Shown piece after piece: positions 36,624 to 50,600 of a stretch of 64,000 nt of DNA. The notes under the pieces are model-generated. The model worked only from the letters and a program-made list of their open reading frames with translations. It had not been told where the DNA came from and did not search any database. The first letter of the stretch is position 1. Every line of letters starts with the position of its first letter. The DNA lies in assembly GCF_041260155.1 (NCBI RefSeq), contig NC_091947.1, positions 36,381,532-36,445,531 on the forward strand. Reading direction: 5' to 3'. The translations under genes were made by a program, and so were the position numbers. The stretch is from Ptychodera flava. Lineage: Eukaryota; Hemichordata; Enteropneusta; Ptychoderidae.

Positions 36624-38370
36624 GAAACAACAACTCCATCCTTTCTCAACTTTCTTTTGAATCGTAAAACTGGTTATCAGGTAATATTATATCGTTAGAA
36701 TATCTCTTACAGACTAGTTTTTAGGAAATGTTCGTAATTTTCAGTCCATAGATCAGTGGATGTGATTGTTGGTATCCTCTCAACTCTTGCGTTAAGATTT
36801 TCCAAAAATCGGTGCAAAAAAGGTATACATGAAAAAACAATTTCAGCTACCATAGTAACTCGTTAGAAAAGAACTGGTGTACTTAGCTGAAGACCATGAC
36901 AATAAACGGGTGCCTTTCACTGAAACTCCTTACTTTCGCTTTTTACCCCAAATACATATTTTACTTGAAAATATTTGAAGGAGTATGTTTGTTTACTTTT
37001 AATATGTAAGCTTATATTCAAATTTCTTTTGTACATTTGTAAAAACACTGCATTATATAATTATACATTATACAATAAATACAATAAACACGTGCTTTGC
37101 AGGCTGTGCGAGGGGGTTGGGTGGGTAGGAGAGCCCTGCCCCCTTGAATTGTCCGCACTGCCAATATGTAAAACTACTTAAGCTAGGCTCTAACACCAAC
37201 CCCCCCCCCCCCTCGCAATTTCTTCAGACTACGGCCATACTTTGCATTGATATTGCAAATATATGCATGCCCATTGCTTGAAAAATAGGGCAATAAATGT
37301 AACATTAGGTTAACAAATATCCGTCTGGCAAGGCCATATGCTTTATTTTTTGCTTTCTATACATTCACATTGTTTGTCAAGACTAAGTATTGGCAGATCA
37401 AATCATCATTTATTCCGACTGCCCTAAATATTCCCATTACACATTCTCCAGCAATCGACACGGAGAAGAAATACGCCGCATTGTCTTGCCATCGAAATTA
37501 TTAATTACTATTTCGTCAGTGGATTGTGCATGAGACAAAGCAGCACAAAGCCACACATTTCTAAGAAAACAAAGTTCTAATTCTCACAAAACGACATCGC
37601 AAGCTGACGGAAGAATGAAACGTTGTGCGGTAATTGATCGTGATATCCATCAAGTCAGCAACATTATTTCAAAACACATCGATGAAACCTCTGACAAGCA
37701 ATGTAACCAGTAGACTGTGTAAACTGTACAATGCGATATCTTCTTTCTCGAGCACTCTTTCGCAAACGACCATGTATACGATATCTATGCCACTGTTTCA
37801 TGTGACGACCTTGTTCGTCGATCACATCGCAGTTTCCTACGGGAAAGAAGCCATACTTATGTGTCAGAATTCAGCCAAATATTACAATGATTCGTCACTA
37901 TGAGCTTTCATCACCAAAGGACGAACATATATGTTTCGACCGACATAATTCTGTAAGCAATAGGGTGCACGCTGTTGAATGTCCTTGTATGTAATAATCA
38001 ATAACTCATACAACTGCATAGTCGCCGTCACATCGTGACGAGTACAGGCTATTGCTAAAGAGGTCTCTGTTCCGGTCTTCAATTTTATTTTGTATTACCT
38101 CAGAAGTCTGGACTTTTATTCTTCATCTTTGACCATGAGCAGAAAGTGTTTGAAAAATACATTTCATATAATTTTAGTTAACTTGAGTCATCCTCTCTTT
38201 GTGAGATGACTGTGCAACCATAGGCCCTCGACAAAATCCCGTTTTCTCGACTCTGTGCACAGAGACTTGGCTTGATTTCCCTTACGTTGACCGATAACAT
38301 ATTAATTGACAAAAATCAAACCAATTTGTCTCTGACTGGAAAGGCCATAGACACCAAAGCACTGAGAGCA
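36624..38370. other. Region beyond the last assigned exon of gene 4
   Basis: The phase-2 donor at 38576 needs one more coding exon on the minus strand, probably within this stretch or at 38406-38570, but no candidate with a good acceptor and continuing frame was identified. Contains a C-run at 37201-37212 and otherwise unremarkable AT-rich DNA. Confidence 0.35.
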
Positions 38371-38373
38371 AAC

Positions 38374-38405
<32 letters not shown>
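38371..38405. repeat. (CAA)n microsatellite
   Basis: About eleven trinucleotide units followed by an imperfect one. Confidence 0.9.
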
Positions 38406-38576
38406 AACTACGATTAAAGTGAATAATACGTAAATAACTCCAAGACTATTACTCAGAGGGTTTGTCCACAAATGTCACAACAGCACCTCATATGACCGCA
38501 AAACTTACTTCATCTTGGAAAATAACAAGTCATTCCTCAGTTCCCATATCATTAGCAATACATAAAGTTAACTTAC

Positions 38577-38697
38577 CCTTGGCTTGATAGGTCGATAACA
38601 GTTAGAACAACTCCAAAAGCAATGATTGCACCGATGAAGATAGTCAAAGATTCTTCTTCTGTCACTTCACGTCGGGAAGAGTCTTTATGTTTAATAC
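38577..38697 (-). CDS. Gene 4 exon 9: transmembrane helix
   Basis: Acceptor TTTGTCGACAG, donor CAAGG|GTAAGT, phase 1 to 2. Encodes a charged juxtamembrane stretch and then the hydrophobic LTIFIGAIIAFGVVLTVI. Confidence 0.78.
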
Positions 38698-41600
38698 CTG
38701 TCGACAAAATGACCGCAACTGTATAATGGTTGTATCCATTGTTAAGTAGTTTAGTTGCGCGCCGTATCAAATAGACGAATGTCACGCAGTCTGCTTTGTC
38801 AAACATATTACTATGGTGTTCTACAGTCAGCGGTTTCTAAAATCGATTTCACTGAATATTCTACAGTCAGCGGTTCCCACCATCGATTTGACTAAATACT
38901 CTGCAAATAGAAACATCTCACCACTCAAGAAATAACCAACATTACGGTTACATTGCTGTCCTCGTCACCGTCATTGGTGTGATTTCCCTTTTTTCTACTC
39001 ATATGAGTTTCCAAAAGCACTATCATCTCAGCTACTGATTGTTACCATGATAGTGGTAGAAGTTTCGATATTCAGATGATATTTAGCATTATAGTTACAG
39101 TTTCTTTTCCAGGTTACCTGTTGAGTATGCAACTTCTGTTTCTGATTCTGTAGTGCTTCTTTGCGTCGCCATGGGTGGTGTTGACTCTTCCAAACCTACG
39201 GTAGAGTTAAAAAATACAGCCTGCTCCTCCATTGTTTGCCCCGCAGAAACACTTAGTGTAGAATCTGTCAATTCTGGACTGAAATTCTGAGATCGTGGTC
39301 CAGAAGTTGTGTCTGCCTGCATTGGAACGGTTACAAGTTGGCTTGTTGTTGACATCTCTGTGAAGGAAGACGGCAATTTGAATATGTCATCAGATTTGAA
39401 ATGTCTAAAGCCAGAAAAAAGCAAATCAGAGTAGCCAAAAACAGACATTTTGTAACTTGAGAAACTATCCGAGTCGAAGATATACTGCTGTGTACCTGTG
39501 TCGGAAAATGACACAAGTGAAACAAACTAATTAGGGACATAAGCTGTAACTTGTGGCAAGTTTTTCAGTATTCTGCTTCTGTATATCAACTACTGTGTGT
39601 GGCCCTAATCCGTTTGCCATGCTGAAATTTCGAGTATTGTTTTTGTCAACACAGCTTGTATGTGTGTAGTGATCATTGTTTATTGTTTACAAATGAATTC
39701 TAGTCCGGACTTGAATACAATTTTCAACAATAACAATTTAGATTATACTCATATAAGTTGTCTTGGTATGCTAAATACTTCGCATTAAATTACAGTTTAA
39801 TGGTTTAATGCAGAAAGTGTAGGGAAACCACAAAATAAAAGTTTTGAAAAAATAGCCAAAAGATACAACTTATAAAGCTTTAAATTGCTATTCATTTGGA
39901 AAGAACCAGCATCATTGAAAGAACAAACTTCTATACAAGTTGGAAAGTAAGAGTCTCAGAATATAAATGTGTATGTTGTAGCAGTTACGTTGGTGTTGTC
40001 ATGTGCTCTCTGTAAAGACACAATTGTAAAGTTACGGTATCAATCTGGAGGTACAGCCCGAAGGTGTGTGTGTAACTCCATCAACAACTTACCATCGACA
40101 CACTCCGGGAACTGGACATCTGTATAAACGACTTCGTTGGGTACTACGTTGTTTTGAGGAAATGAAATGTCCACGGCGAAGTCAGGTCCTTCAGACGGTG
40201 TAATGACGATTGTAAATGGTAGGAGAGCGTCTATAGAGGGTGTAATCGGATACTCTGAGCTGAAATGACCTCCTGGCATCCTTGTCAACTGCAGTGTCTC
40301 TGAATTAGTTCCGTTTATTACCTCAACGCTTGTCACTGGGTAGCGATTATTATAAACATACAGGCCAAAGTCGAACCGGTCTGTAAACTTAGAAAATTAT
40401 GAAACATATATCTCATTCTCACTACATATTTAACTCTTTGAAGATGTTTTACCAGAATATGTCTATCATAAGGGAGTGTTCAGAATTTACTTCCAGGTGG
40501 GGTCCTAGGGATTTTCTATTTTCCTAGTGATTTTTTCCATGCCCCCCTGGTAAATTATAAATTATATATACATGCATGCTTACACACCGTGACATATAAA
40601 GTCTGACAAGTTTCATTTAAATGACAATATTCCTAGTATGTTTTCTGACCTTTCTACATTGTCTAATTCTATGCAATGGCTAATTTTGTTCAGCCCCTGT
40701 ATAGTCTTCTACCTTATGCCAAGAAAAATCGCTACTTGCATCAAACCTAGAATAATTTATCTCATTGCAAGACAAAACCAGTCATTTTATACTTTCATTC
40801 TGGGGTACCATGCAAATTCTCACTAATACTTAACCTTGCAATTGGTGTAAATAAACATGACTACAGCGTAATTTTCCTCACTGATACATACGATACACAC
40901 AAAGACAGACACAGAATTCAGTTAGAAATTGTCGGAGCACATAATTGGCAAAGTGATATCTATCTTAACTCTATCTTAAGTTACATGGTACACAATTTGC
41001 AGGTAGGACTCTCTAGATATTTATGGAAAGTGAGATGTTACATGCACGAGTCCAGCATACATTGTCATCTGATGATGCTGAATAACTTGCAGACTCACGG
41101 TGAAAATTGGGGAAAGCCAACTAATGTTTTTTTTCTCTTTTTTTTTCAAATTTGGTTGCCATAAAACGAAGTGGCTGCCACTGAAAGCAACCATCCTTAG
41201 AAATATTTCAGAACATTAGTTGAACAGAACACCTTATCCATAACATTAATTCACATAATGTATACGTTATATTTCTGCTAGTTCCATTCACGATTCAATG
41301 TTCGTAAATGCAGGTAACCCTGGATACGCCAAAGTTCACATCTAGTCAACAGTACATTTTTTTCAAAATTGACAGAGCATGCATATTTCACATTTTTACA
41401 AACTTTTAAAAAGACATGATGCACATGTTTTCAGTTAACAGGAAACAAAAAACGTTAATTTTTTTAGGCCTTTTCTGCCAGCCGTCACTGAGAATTCCTT
41501 GATCACACAAATCAGAACGAATGGGATACTAAATTATTAGTATCATTACACAATTGTCTACCCGCAATCTCCTTGATTCATACACACTGAGATCACTTCT

Positions 41601-44600
41601 TGAACTACAGAAAATTTCTTGTTTACACAGGATGCTAAGGTCAATATTTGAACAATCTGGCACCATAGTATTGATGCACTTGATCTTCTGGATGCACATA
41701 CAGAATTATTGGAAAATCAACCCTTTTCCACGGAGGAGCTGGTAAATTTGTAAATTTTTCACCAGACATTTTTGACAGTCAAGCATAATTTCATAGATCA
41801 GGACGTCTAAGCAAATATTTGATGTGGTTTTTTTTTCTTAGCCGCCCCAAAAAGATTGTGCTTTTTTTGTCTGCCCACCTTATTTTTCTTGGGGAAAATG
41901 GGTGCCCCCCTGAAAATCCTCCGGCCCCTGGAAGTAAATTCTGAACACTCCCTAAGCGGCTGGAATTAAAAGAGTATACGTAAACCATAGAGAGCAACAC
42001 GAACTTAGGCTGCGTTCACAAAGAAAGGGGGGCTGCAGGAATTATGGGGGATTCGAACATTTTCAGGGTTGTAGCGGGGGACTTGAAACTTTTGCTCTGC
42101 ATATGGGGGGGGGGGGGCTAAAATTGTTTGGTTCCCTTTTACTTGTTTACATATTCTGATTCCAAAGTTCTGTTGGTAAGTCAATGATAAATGAATAACA
42201 TTTTAATGTCATCTAATTTTTATAATGTTAGTAATAATTAAACAAAATCTAGAACCATTTTGTCGCATTTCATAACTTTTTTGTCGAAGAAATCTAAAAA
42301 TGTATGATTTTCGTAAAAAAAACGAACAAGTAGGACTAGAATCGGAACAGAAGCTATCACTATTGGTACGTTTTCAACATTTCTATATATCAAATACAGT
42401 TTCTTGCTGTCTCCCTTACAGCAAGCTGAAACAAAATATTCAGTTTGTCGGCAAAGCCTGTATATATAAACATCGGGTGATAATTGAATTAGGGTCAAGA
42501 CTGAAAGTCATTTGTCAATGATACAGATGTACGGTACGCATAAAAGGCAGTTCAACATGCTGTAGGAAGTAGAACAGGAACGCAGTTGTATAAACTGACC
42601 AAAAATATTGTCAAAATACGAAGTTAAAACTGCCACTTCCCTGCTACTGTCTACGGGCAGTGTCACTGTCACTACATACCGGCAGTGACAGAGATAACTC
42701 TGACTCTTAAGTAGTTGAAGAAGAGTTTGGGTTGTATGACGCTCATGACAGTGAAACATACTTGTGCGCAAGATCTGACTAGAGAGCAAGACATGAAAGA
42801 CCAGAAGAATTGACAGTTATCAGGGATTTTTGAATTCTTGCAGATGAGAATAATCAAATATTAAAAAAGAAAAGATGAGGTCACCGTGCTTTATTTTGTA
42901 AATTTTCACCTTCTCATCATGCAATAACACCAAAGTAAAACTTTGAACAGAATCATTTGAAAACTCATTTGAATGAAAAAATGAGTGACTAATTTGGCAT
43001 ATGTACACAAAAATTTCAGAGATGAAAACGTTTACTTGATGGAATATTTTAACCTTCCGCCACTGTCAAATTTGTAAAACTTTTATAAGTGGCATCTATT
43101 TCATGTAAGTTTGTACTTTTGAAAAAAAATATTTTTGTAGGGATTTGACATGAGTTGCATTAACTCATGTCGCCTTTTACTGGTAAATTAAAAAAGTCCA
43201 CTGATGCGTTTACGATGAATCAATTTAAAAACTTGCCTTGGGAATATGGCTCTACAAACTGCTAATCACAGGTAGTGTGCAACTTCTGCGAGCAGAACTG
43301 CCAAATACATGTTTATTTTTTCTTTGCGTGCATCCCTAATAGATGTGCGGCTAATAATTGGGGAGAGGAACTTGAAAAATTGTGATCATATAGACCGGGG
43401 ACTTGAACATATTTTTTGGGTTTTGAATGGGGGATCTGAAAAAGTAAGATTTCAATCCCGATTCCTCCAGCCACCCCCCCCCCCCCCCCCGTTATTTGTG
43501 AACGCCTTTGATTTTCTTTGGGAGCCAACATATTCTGCACAGTGCATTCAAAAATACTATAGTAAAGAATAACTAGAAACTATCTCCCGAAATCGCAGCT
43601 GCAACGCTCTTCAAACGAGAACAATTTTCCAAATAGCATGGGATAAATCTGGAACTACGAACTCGACTGAGAAATTCATATGTATTCAGACACATGGGGA
43701 ACTTGGTATCATGATTAAGAATTACTATATGCATGTAACATGTAACATTTTAGAAGTTTTAACGCAGCAAGGACTCTTGACTATTAGATAAAAACACAAA
43801 TGCGTTTCTGAGTAAATTTTGAAGATGTTCATTCGCTTTGGTAAACCAGGCTACTTTCAGTCAAGTAAAAATCCAAGCGGCATTTATAAACAGTTGTGTA
43901 TGTAAATATGCATACCCGTAATCTTATTGTATTTCCAAGGACAGGACAGTCTATCAACTTCCAAGTTGCATCATATTTCGAAATAAGTGCTACAGGAAGA
44001 AGTAAACTCTGACCCCTAAGTTTCTCAAAGGGTGTCAAATCCAATCCAATTTCATCATCACCACAGGATAGGCAGTCACTGACCACTTTCACAAGATTCG
44101 GTATCTGAGTAGGTCCTGTGACCTCCATACAAATACCACACATCTGTCAACAGAAAGCAATATGGCGGAATCAATGTCGAATATTATATCATACTGTTAT
44201 ATTTATGGCGCAGATACGCGATCTGATTGGTCGAGACATGAAAATAACCGTGCTATATTTGCAATATAGCACTGTTGGAACAGGCACGAGCTCTCAGATG
44301 GAGAAAAATTCCCTTTTTGACATTTCACGCCAAAATTTCAATTTAATATTATGATGTAACGGCAATAAACAACATAACGGGAATACCACTCGATTTTGAC
44401 CAGTTCATCCCAAATATGCAATCGTTATCGCTCGTACACATATGTCGTGAACTCGTCAAAATTTCGTGGTATACCGTTGGTGTGTGTGGTTTATTGCCTA
44501 AACATCTGGTGGTAGTGACGGTTGGCATGATAATAGTGTTAATAATGTAAGTGACAATTTACCACCAAAGTCTACTGATCTGACAAGAGAATAATAAATT

Positions 44601-47600
44601 TGTAACAATGATCCTTCCAAAACGCCCGAGGTTTACTTTTCCGGTAATTTTAATACGTTCCTTAGGAAGTACTTCCGTATGCCGTCACTGTGTTCGTGAG
44701 TCACAGAATTTCATCTTATTTGCGTTATGGTACCGATAACGCAACTGGAATACTCATTAGCACTAATGTCAACAACATACCAAGGTATTTCACTTGAAAC
44801 AAAAATCGGGAAAAATTTTCAAGATCATGGCTACTGTGCTTTTAAAGTCTCGATTACCTGGAGCTTTTGTTTTCATTTCCCATTTATTTAATTTTGTTCT
44901 GTTTGTAAGTACATACAGTTTCATGTTCTACTCTCAAGAAATCATGTCTAAAAGTCAACTGTTCAACTTGTCAATACAGCCTTTACAATGCATCGCGTTT
45001 GCCAGGCCAATACTTTATATTACAACAAGATGAAATTGCACCGTCATCCTAAAGACTTGGGCTTATTTACATAGCTACACTGTTTCCCAAAGGAAACTAC
45101 TTCGCTGCTTATCAAAAATCAATAGGATCGGAATTAATTTGATATCATTAGATGGTAAAGTCATGTCGGTTTAATCTGCGAATGTAAGCTCACCATCTTT
45201 TCTTTTTAAGTTATACCCTTGTTTTCATAAGTAATTTGTAATATTGCAACATTCAGCTATAGGGCACCTAACACTTTTGAGAAATTTGGAAAATATGAAG
45301 ATCTGATTATCCCAAATTAATTCCAATCGTGTTAACCAATAATGAAAACTGGGATCAGTAAATCATATCACTGAAATCAATTGACTCAATATCATGGCAC
45401 AGATGAGACACAGAAATACAATAACCCAGATCACAGCATTAAACCACCTATTGACGGACTCAGCAAAGATGACACCAATTAGAATTATTCAATGACAGAA
45501 TTGATAGATAGTTTTGCACCAACCTCTGACAGTCCATTGGTCAGCCAGCTGTCACTTAAGCGTGCAAACATGAAACCTTCTTCTTGCAATTTCCACAGCG
45601 GTAGCCCACAGATAGGGGAATACGTACCAGGTATGAACATAACTGGAGTATACATTGCTCTACCTGTATAGGTCTCACTCAGGTCACATCGGTCAGAAAG
45701 TAAATTCGGATTTTCTGATAATGTACAGGAGAAATTTTAAATATCATGATAGCAATGAAAATGTTATTTTGTTTAAAAAGTAGACAAAATTCACCTTAAC
45801 GCAAGAAATTCCGGCACAAATCCCACCGAATATGAGACGCAACTGTACAATGAGGCATGACAGCAGACAACAAACCACCATTGTCCCTATTGCTTTATTG
45901 CCTTTATTTGATTATGTCCCTCGACACTTCATAATTCAGGAATTCCCATCGATAAACAAGGAATAAAAAATAGCGTCAATGATATGACACTGTTCTCCTC
46001 AGTACATTTAGCGGTAGGGATGCAAGGAGAGAGGTTTGGGGAATGTTGCTGAGAAAGATGCAAAGAAAAGGTTAAAATGTGAAACTGTAATAAAACCTAT
46101 TGTTTTTTTAGCAGTGAGCGTCCAGCTTGGTAAACATGCCATCTTGTACATGAAGGCAAAAAACATAATTTTCACATGTCCACCAAACTTGGAATTTGCA
46201 TAGATCAACATAGATCATCCAAATTGATTTCTCTGCAAGATTTTGTATGTTCCTTGCTACAAAATTCTGACCCAATTGAATTATAACAGGAAAACAAGCA
46301 CGCATGATTGGACAGTGTGTACTGTGTATTGCATGCACTACATCTGCCGTGATGATGGATTGCCAGACGACCACACTGCATCAAAGAACTGTAGTTTAAA
46401 ACGAAAATATAATTCTAAACAAACTTTCTTCGTGTCATTGATAGCCTTGATTTTCTTTGGATATTGAATGGACACATTTATTAAAGACGTCACTTTAGCT
46501 TGTCATTGATGGTGAAATGAGTTTTTGCAGAAACTTGATCGGTTCAGCCAAGTACACATGCTTACTCATAACAGCTAGCTGGAATGCGATGATCACAACA
46601 TTGTTTTGTGATATTCCAATACAAAATTAAAATAATTTTATTAATATGTCGCATTGACTATAAAGTTGCAAATGTTTCCTTGGGTGTTGAAACATGTTAG
46701 CATAGTGTGTTACAAATCAACACACCAAACAACAATGTTCATGTAAGAACAACCTGCTTGATTTCCATGGACTTTCTGGTCCGCCCATCACACTGGCATG
46801 TCTGTTTCCCCTCTAGCTTCCGAAAATTCTTAGTAAAGTTACAAATTCAGTCTCAGAAATTTTGAGTAAATTTCAAAATTGATCGTATTAATTAAATTGT
46901 CAGTTATCAACAAATTCCTTTTGTATGCCAATACAGCTTATCTCAGAACCGGACATACTTATATACACACAAGATTTGGCAAAGTAGTAAAGTTACAAAT
47001 TCAGTCTCAAAAGTTTGGAGTAAATTTCAAAATTGATTGTATTAATTAAATTGTCAGTTATTAACAAATTCCTTTTGTATGCCAATACAGCTCATCTCAG
47101 AACCGGACATACTTATATACACACAAGATTTGGCAACACCCTGACAATTAAATAATCTTCAACAGCACTGATTTACATTTACAAATTATTCTATGTGAAG
47201 TAATTCTTCAATTGCAGATACTATGACAGAGGAGTTCAGCACTGCCAAGATATATAGCACACTGAATTTTGAACCAGAGTTATGACAATGACTGAACTGT
47301 GTCACAATAAGTTTCTTTTATTAAATCAATCGTTTCATTTTTTCTACTACTACTACTACTACTACTACTAGTAAGATTGTAGATCGTTTCATTTTTTCTA
47401 AGATTGTAGATATTAGTAACTTTAAACCAGGAAAAAAATACCAATAAGTGGAAAGGATCAAAATAAATCAAATTATTTATTTCTTTACATATTACAAAAC
47501 CAGAAAGTAACACATAATTCTAATTTAAGTGATTTAAGGCTAGTTTTACAAGCTTACTTGTAAATGTTTGATGATGGAAAGAAACAAAAAACCACGAATA

Positions 47601-50600
47601 AACCTCAAAAGCAACAAAATTCCAAGCATAACATTACACGATGGTTCAGAATGTTCATTTACAATGTTTACTCAAAATGTAGTTTGAAAACGATAGTATT
47701 TTGACTGCTGTACTGCGGCTACTACTAAAAGTCTGTTGAAAAAGAGTACTAAATATCGTTGTTTTTCATGTCAACAAGTGATTGAATCAGAAACATGTCT
47801 CATGAAACAGTAAAACAACAACTGATAAATAAGTAACTTTTCTCAAGAGTAACTTGAAACGCGCGCCTCGCCTGAAAGAAAATTTCATCCCGTTTCACAG
47901 AAACCACAGTCCCTCTATAGAGGGACTGTGCAGAAACTGACTGCGTATTCGAGCGTCACAGCAATGAACGGTCGGGGAATCCCCGCGAAAAATCACTCAC
48001 ACGTATGTACTCGTCCAAAACATTGATTGTTCACTTTTTAGCTGCATGATTCAGCATGCCAAAAATATTTTTATTTTGCAGATAAATAATTGAATTTCTT
48101 ACTATTTTATTTCGTTTGTTGATGAAAAGTCATTTTAATATTTTTAGATGCTCTAAAAATTTCAAAACCCGCTAAAAAGCGACTATTTGGCCAAAATTCA
48201 AACGAAAAACAGGAAAACCAAGCTCATATCATGGGCTATTTTTGTATGAATACTCTCAGTCTCTATACGCTTACGCTTAACGATGCGACTCAGGTTCAAA
48301 GGTCAATTTTAGCAATTTTTTTTTTTATTTCAAATTTCGAACCACTGACACGTGGTCTTTCTTTTGGGGAAAGGTGTTGGTCACATCATACTGGGAAATT
48401 CCTGAAATATTACTAAAATGGCAAACTATCAGCTACACCGCGTGCCATTATTTCCCTTTTGTCTTAACGGTCGCGGATTACCGACCACGATATCTTTGAT
48501 AAACACGCAGAGATTATGTATAGGCTTGGCGGTATAGTGCGCATGCGCTAGCTTCAACGTTATGCTCAGCGTTTTGAACTCCGCATGTATCGGTACGGCA
48601 AACACGTCGAGCAGACCAAAGCCGGCGCTCGCGCTCCGTACCGTCGAAAAAGCAAGCGAGGTCCACAAAAGCGGACCTGAAAAAGACGGCAACGTGCGCA
48701 AAGGTCGATTTAAATGTAAAACAGTCCGACTTTGGCTCATACTCCCTGCAATAACGATCAAGAATGCAGTGAAGAGTCAGATTTGGCCGAGGACGCAGAC
48801 GATAACGGAGACGTGCTCAGTTCAACAACTATGAAAGTATTTGACACGCTGCTTTTCGAACATATTAGGCTATGCTGATTACATACCCGAGTCCAAAAAT
48901 TAGCCTGAGCGAGATGAAACTTCTGTTAGTTGCGATAATTTTATCATTCTCGCTGTACATGCTTGGTGTTTGTATCGTGTTCTTTTATATTTTTAAACTC
49001 AAAGTTTCATCTTTCTATCGTGCAATTTCTATCGTCTTTTCGTGTCTGCTGAGAAACCTTGAGCAACGCCGTACCCGACATCACGCGACATTTATGTCAA
49101 GGAGTTTCCAAAGCGAGTGCAGGAGTTCATACACACATAATGCAGATTCACAAGAGCAAGTTCACCGATCTGCTAATTTTTCGAAACGAAATGCAAATCA
49201 TGCCTTTTCTTTCTTTAAATATAACCCAAAAATTAAATTACGTCCAACGTAAATTGCGAGGGTTCACATGATTCTTGTGTGCGTGTTGTCTAAACTTATC
49301 AATTACCCGCAGACTCCACAGCTGCTAGCTGGACCTCAACACTGAAGGTAAAACAAACCCGGCTCAACTTCTAGAAGTGCTGAAACTAGCAATTTTGCTA
49401 TATGAGGTCAGTCATCAAAAGTTTGACTAAAAGTAAAAATCTCCGAAATAATTATGTGTGCGCTGGTATTGCGCAAGTCGAGTGACTCCACTGTAGACTA
49501 GTCCGATACTCTGTCTCTCGGAACACGCTGTCGATGACAGCCTGCACTGTTCTACGCTACGGCGTGATTATTATTAGTTTGATAAAATCGGTACAAGAAC
49601 ACATATAAATAAAGTTTTAAAAAATTACACGAGTCAATCTCTCAAGGGCAACAAGTTTGCAGTGCGGTGCAAAAGCTAAGAAAATACAACAAACATTTTA
49701 TGTTGTCAAGAGTTACATGTGTTCGTCTCATCTTGAGGTAGGAAAACTACCAAGTGACGTCCCGTTCGCACAGTGTCGACGCTAACATGAACTTGACAAT
49801 CATTTTTCACAAAGAACATGCATAAATTGCCGATCGCAAGACAGGAAGTAGACAACTTGAGTCAAGAACAAGTGAATGCCCGACGCGATCGCGCGACGAC
49901 AGCACACAGGTCTCGATCAGATAGACTTTTTTACACAAGTTTCGACGTCTTCGTCTGACTGTGAACTCTGGTAACCAGATTGTAACCGTTGAGACAACAG
50001 TATACAGTTAATATGCTAGTTAAACGTTCCAAAAATGGATTAAATCGCTAAGTACCCCTCTGTGTTTGTTGTGTAAATACCACCCACTGCTGGCACTAAG
50101 CATTTGCCAGTTTTCACTCGATCTGCAATCCTAAACATATTCAAAATTCCCAAAACTGACTCTAAATATTTCAACTTAGTCCTGGTGTAAGAAAATTCGC
50201 AGAAAATGGTGCGCGACTCGGACTTCTTGGCCACAATGTGTGACGCATAGGTCGTTTTCACAAATCGTTGATTTCTCAGTTCCGTTTTTGGCAGTGCGTA
50301 CATTATTCAAATAAGTATAAGTCGGCGGCGCCTGGACAGATTAGCCTGATTTTTCACCTGTGGACAGTGAATAAATATATCTGAAAGAACGTGTCTCAGA
50401 TTTCCGATAAAGGGCCTGGAAGTGAAGATATCCTGACAAACGTGAACAAAGGCCGATAATTTATGCAAAAAACGTCAAGTTGACACTTTGAAGGCGCATT
50501 GTGCGAAAACAAAAAGCGAATTTCAAAAATCCGGACACGATTTTTTGCCCAGTATACCCAGCCGTCGATTGCCGCAAACAGATCACCAAGGGCGATTGGA

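Noticed and set aside
37882..38082. Cytoplasmic-tail exon of gene 4
   Set aside because: No pyrimidine-rich acceptor and the phase needed (one leading base) gives a stop after a few codons at the nearest AG.
48872..49252. 126-codon plus-strand frame with a hydrophobic stretch
   Set aside because: Single hydrophobic run, no homology recognised, no splice or promoter link beyond the nearby CpG-rich block.
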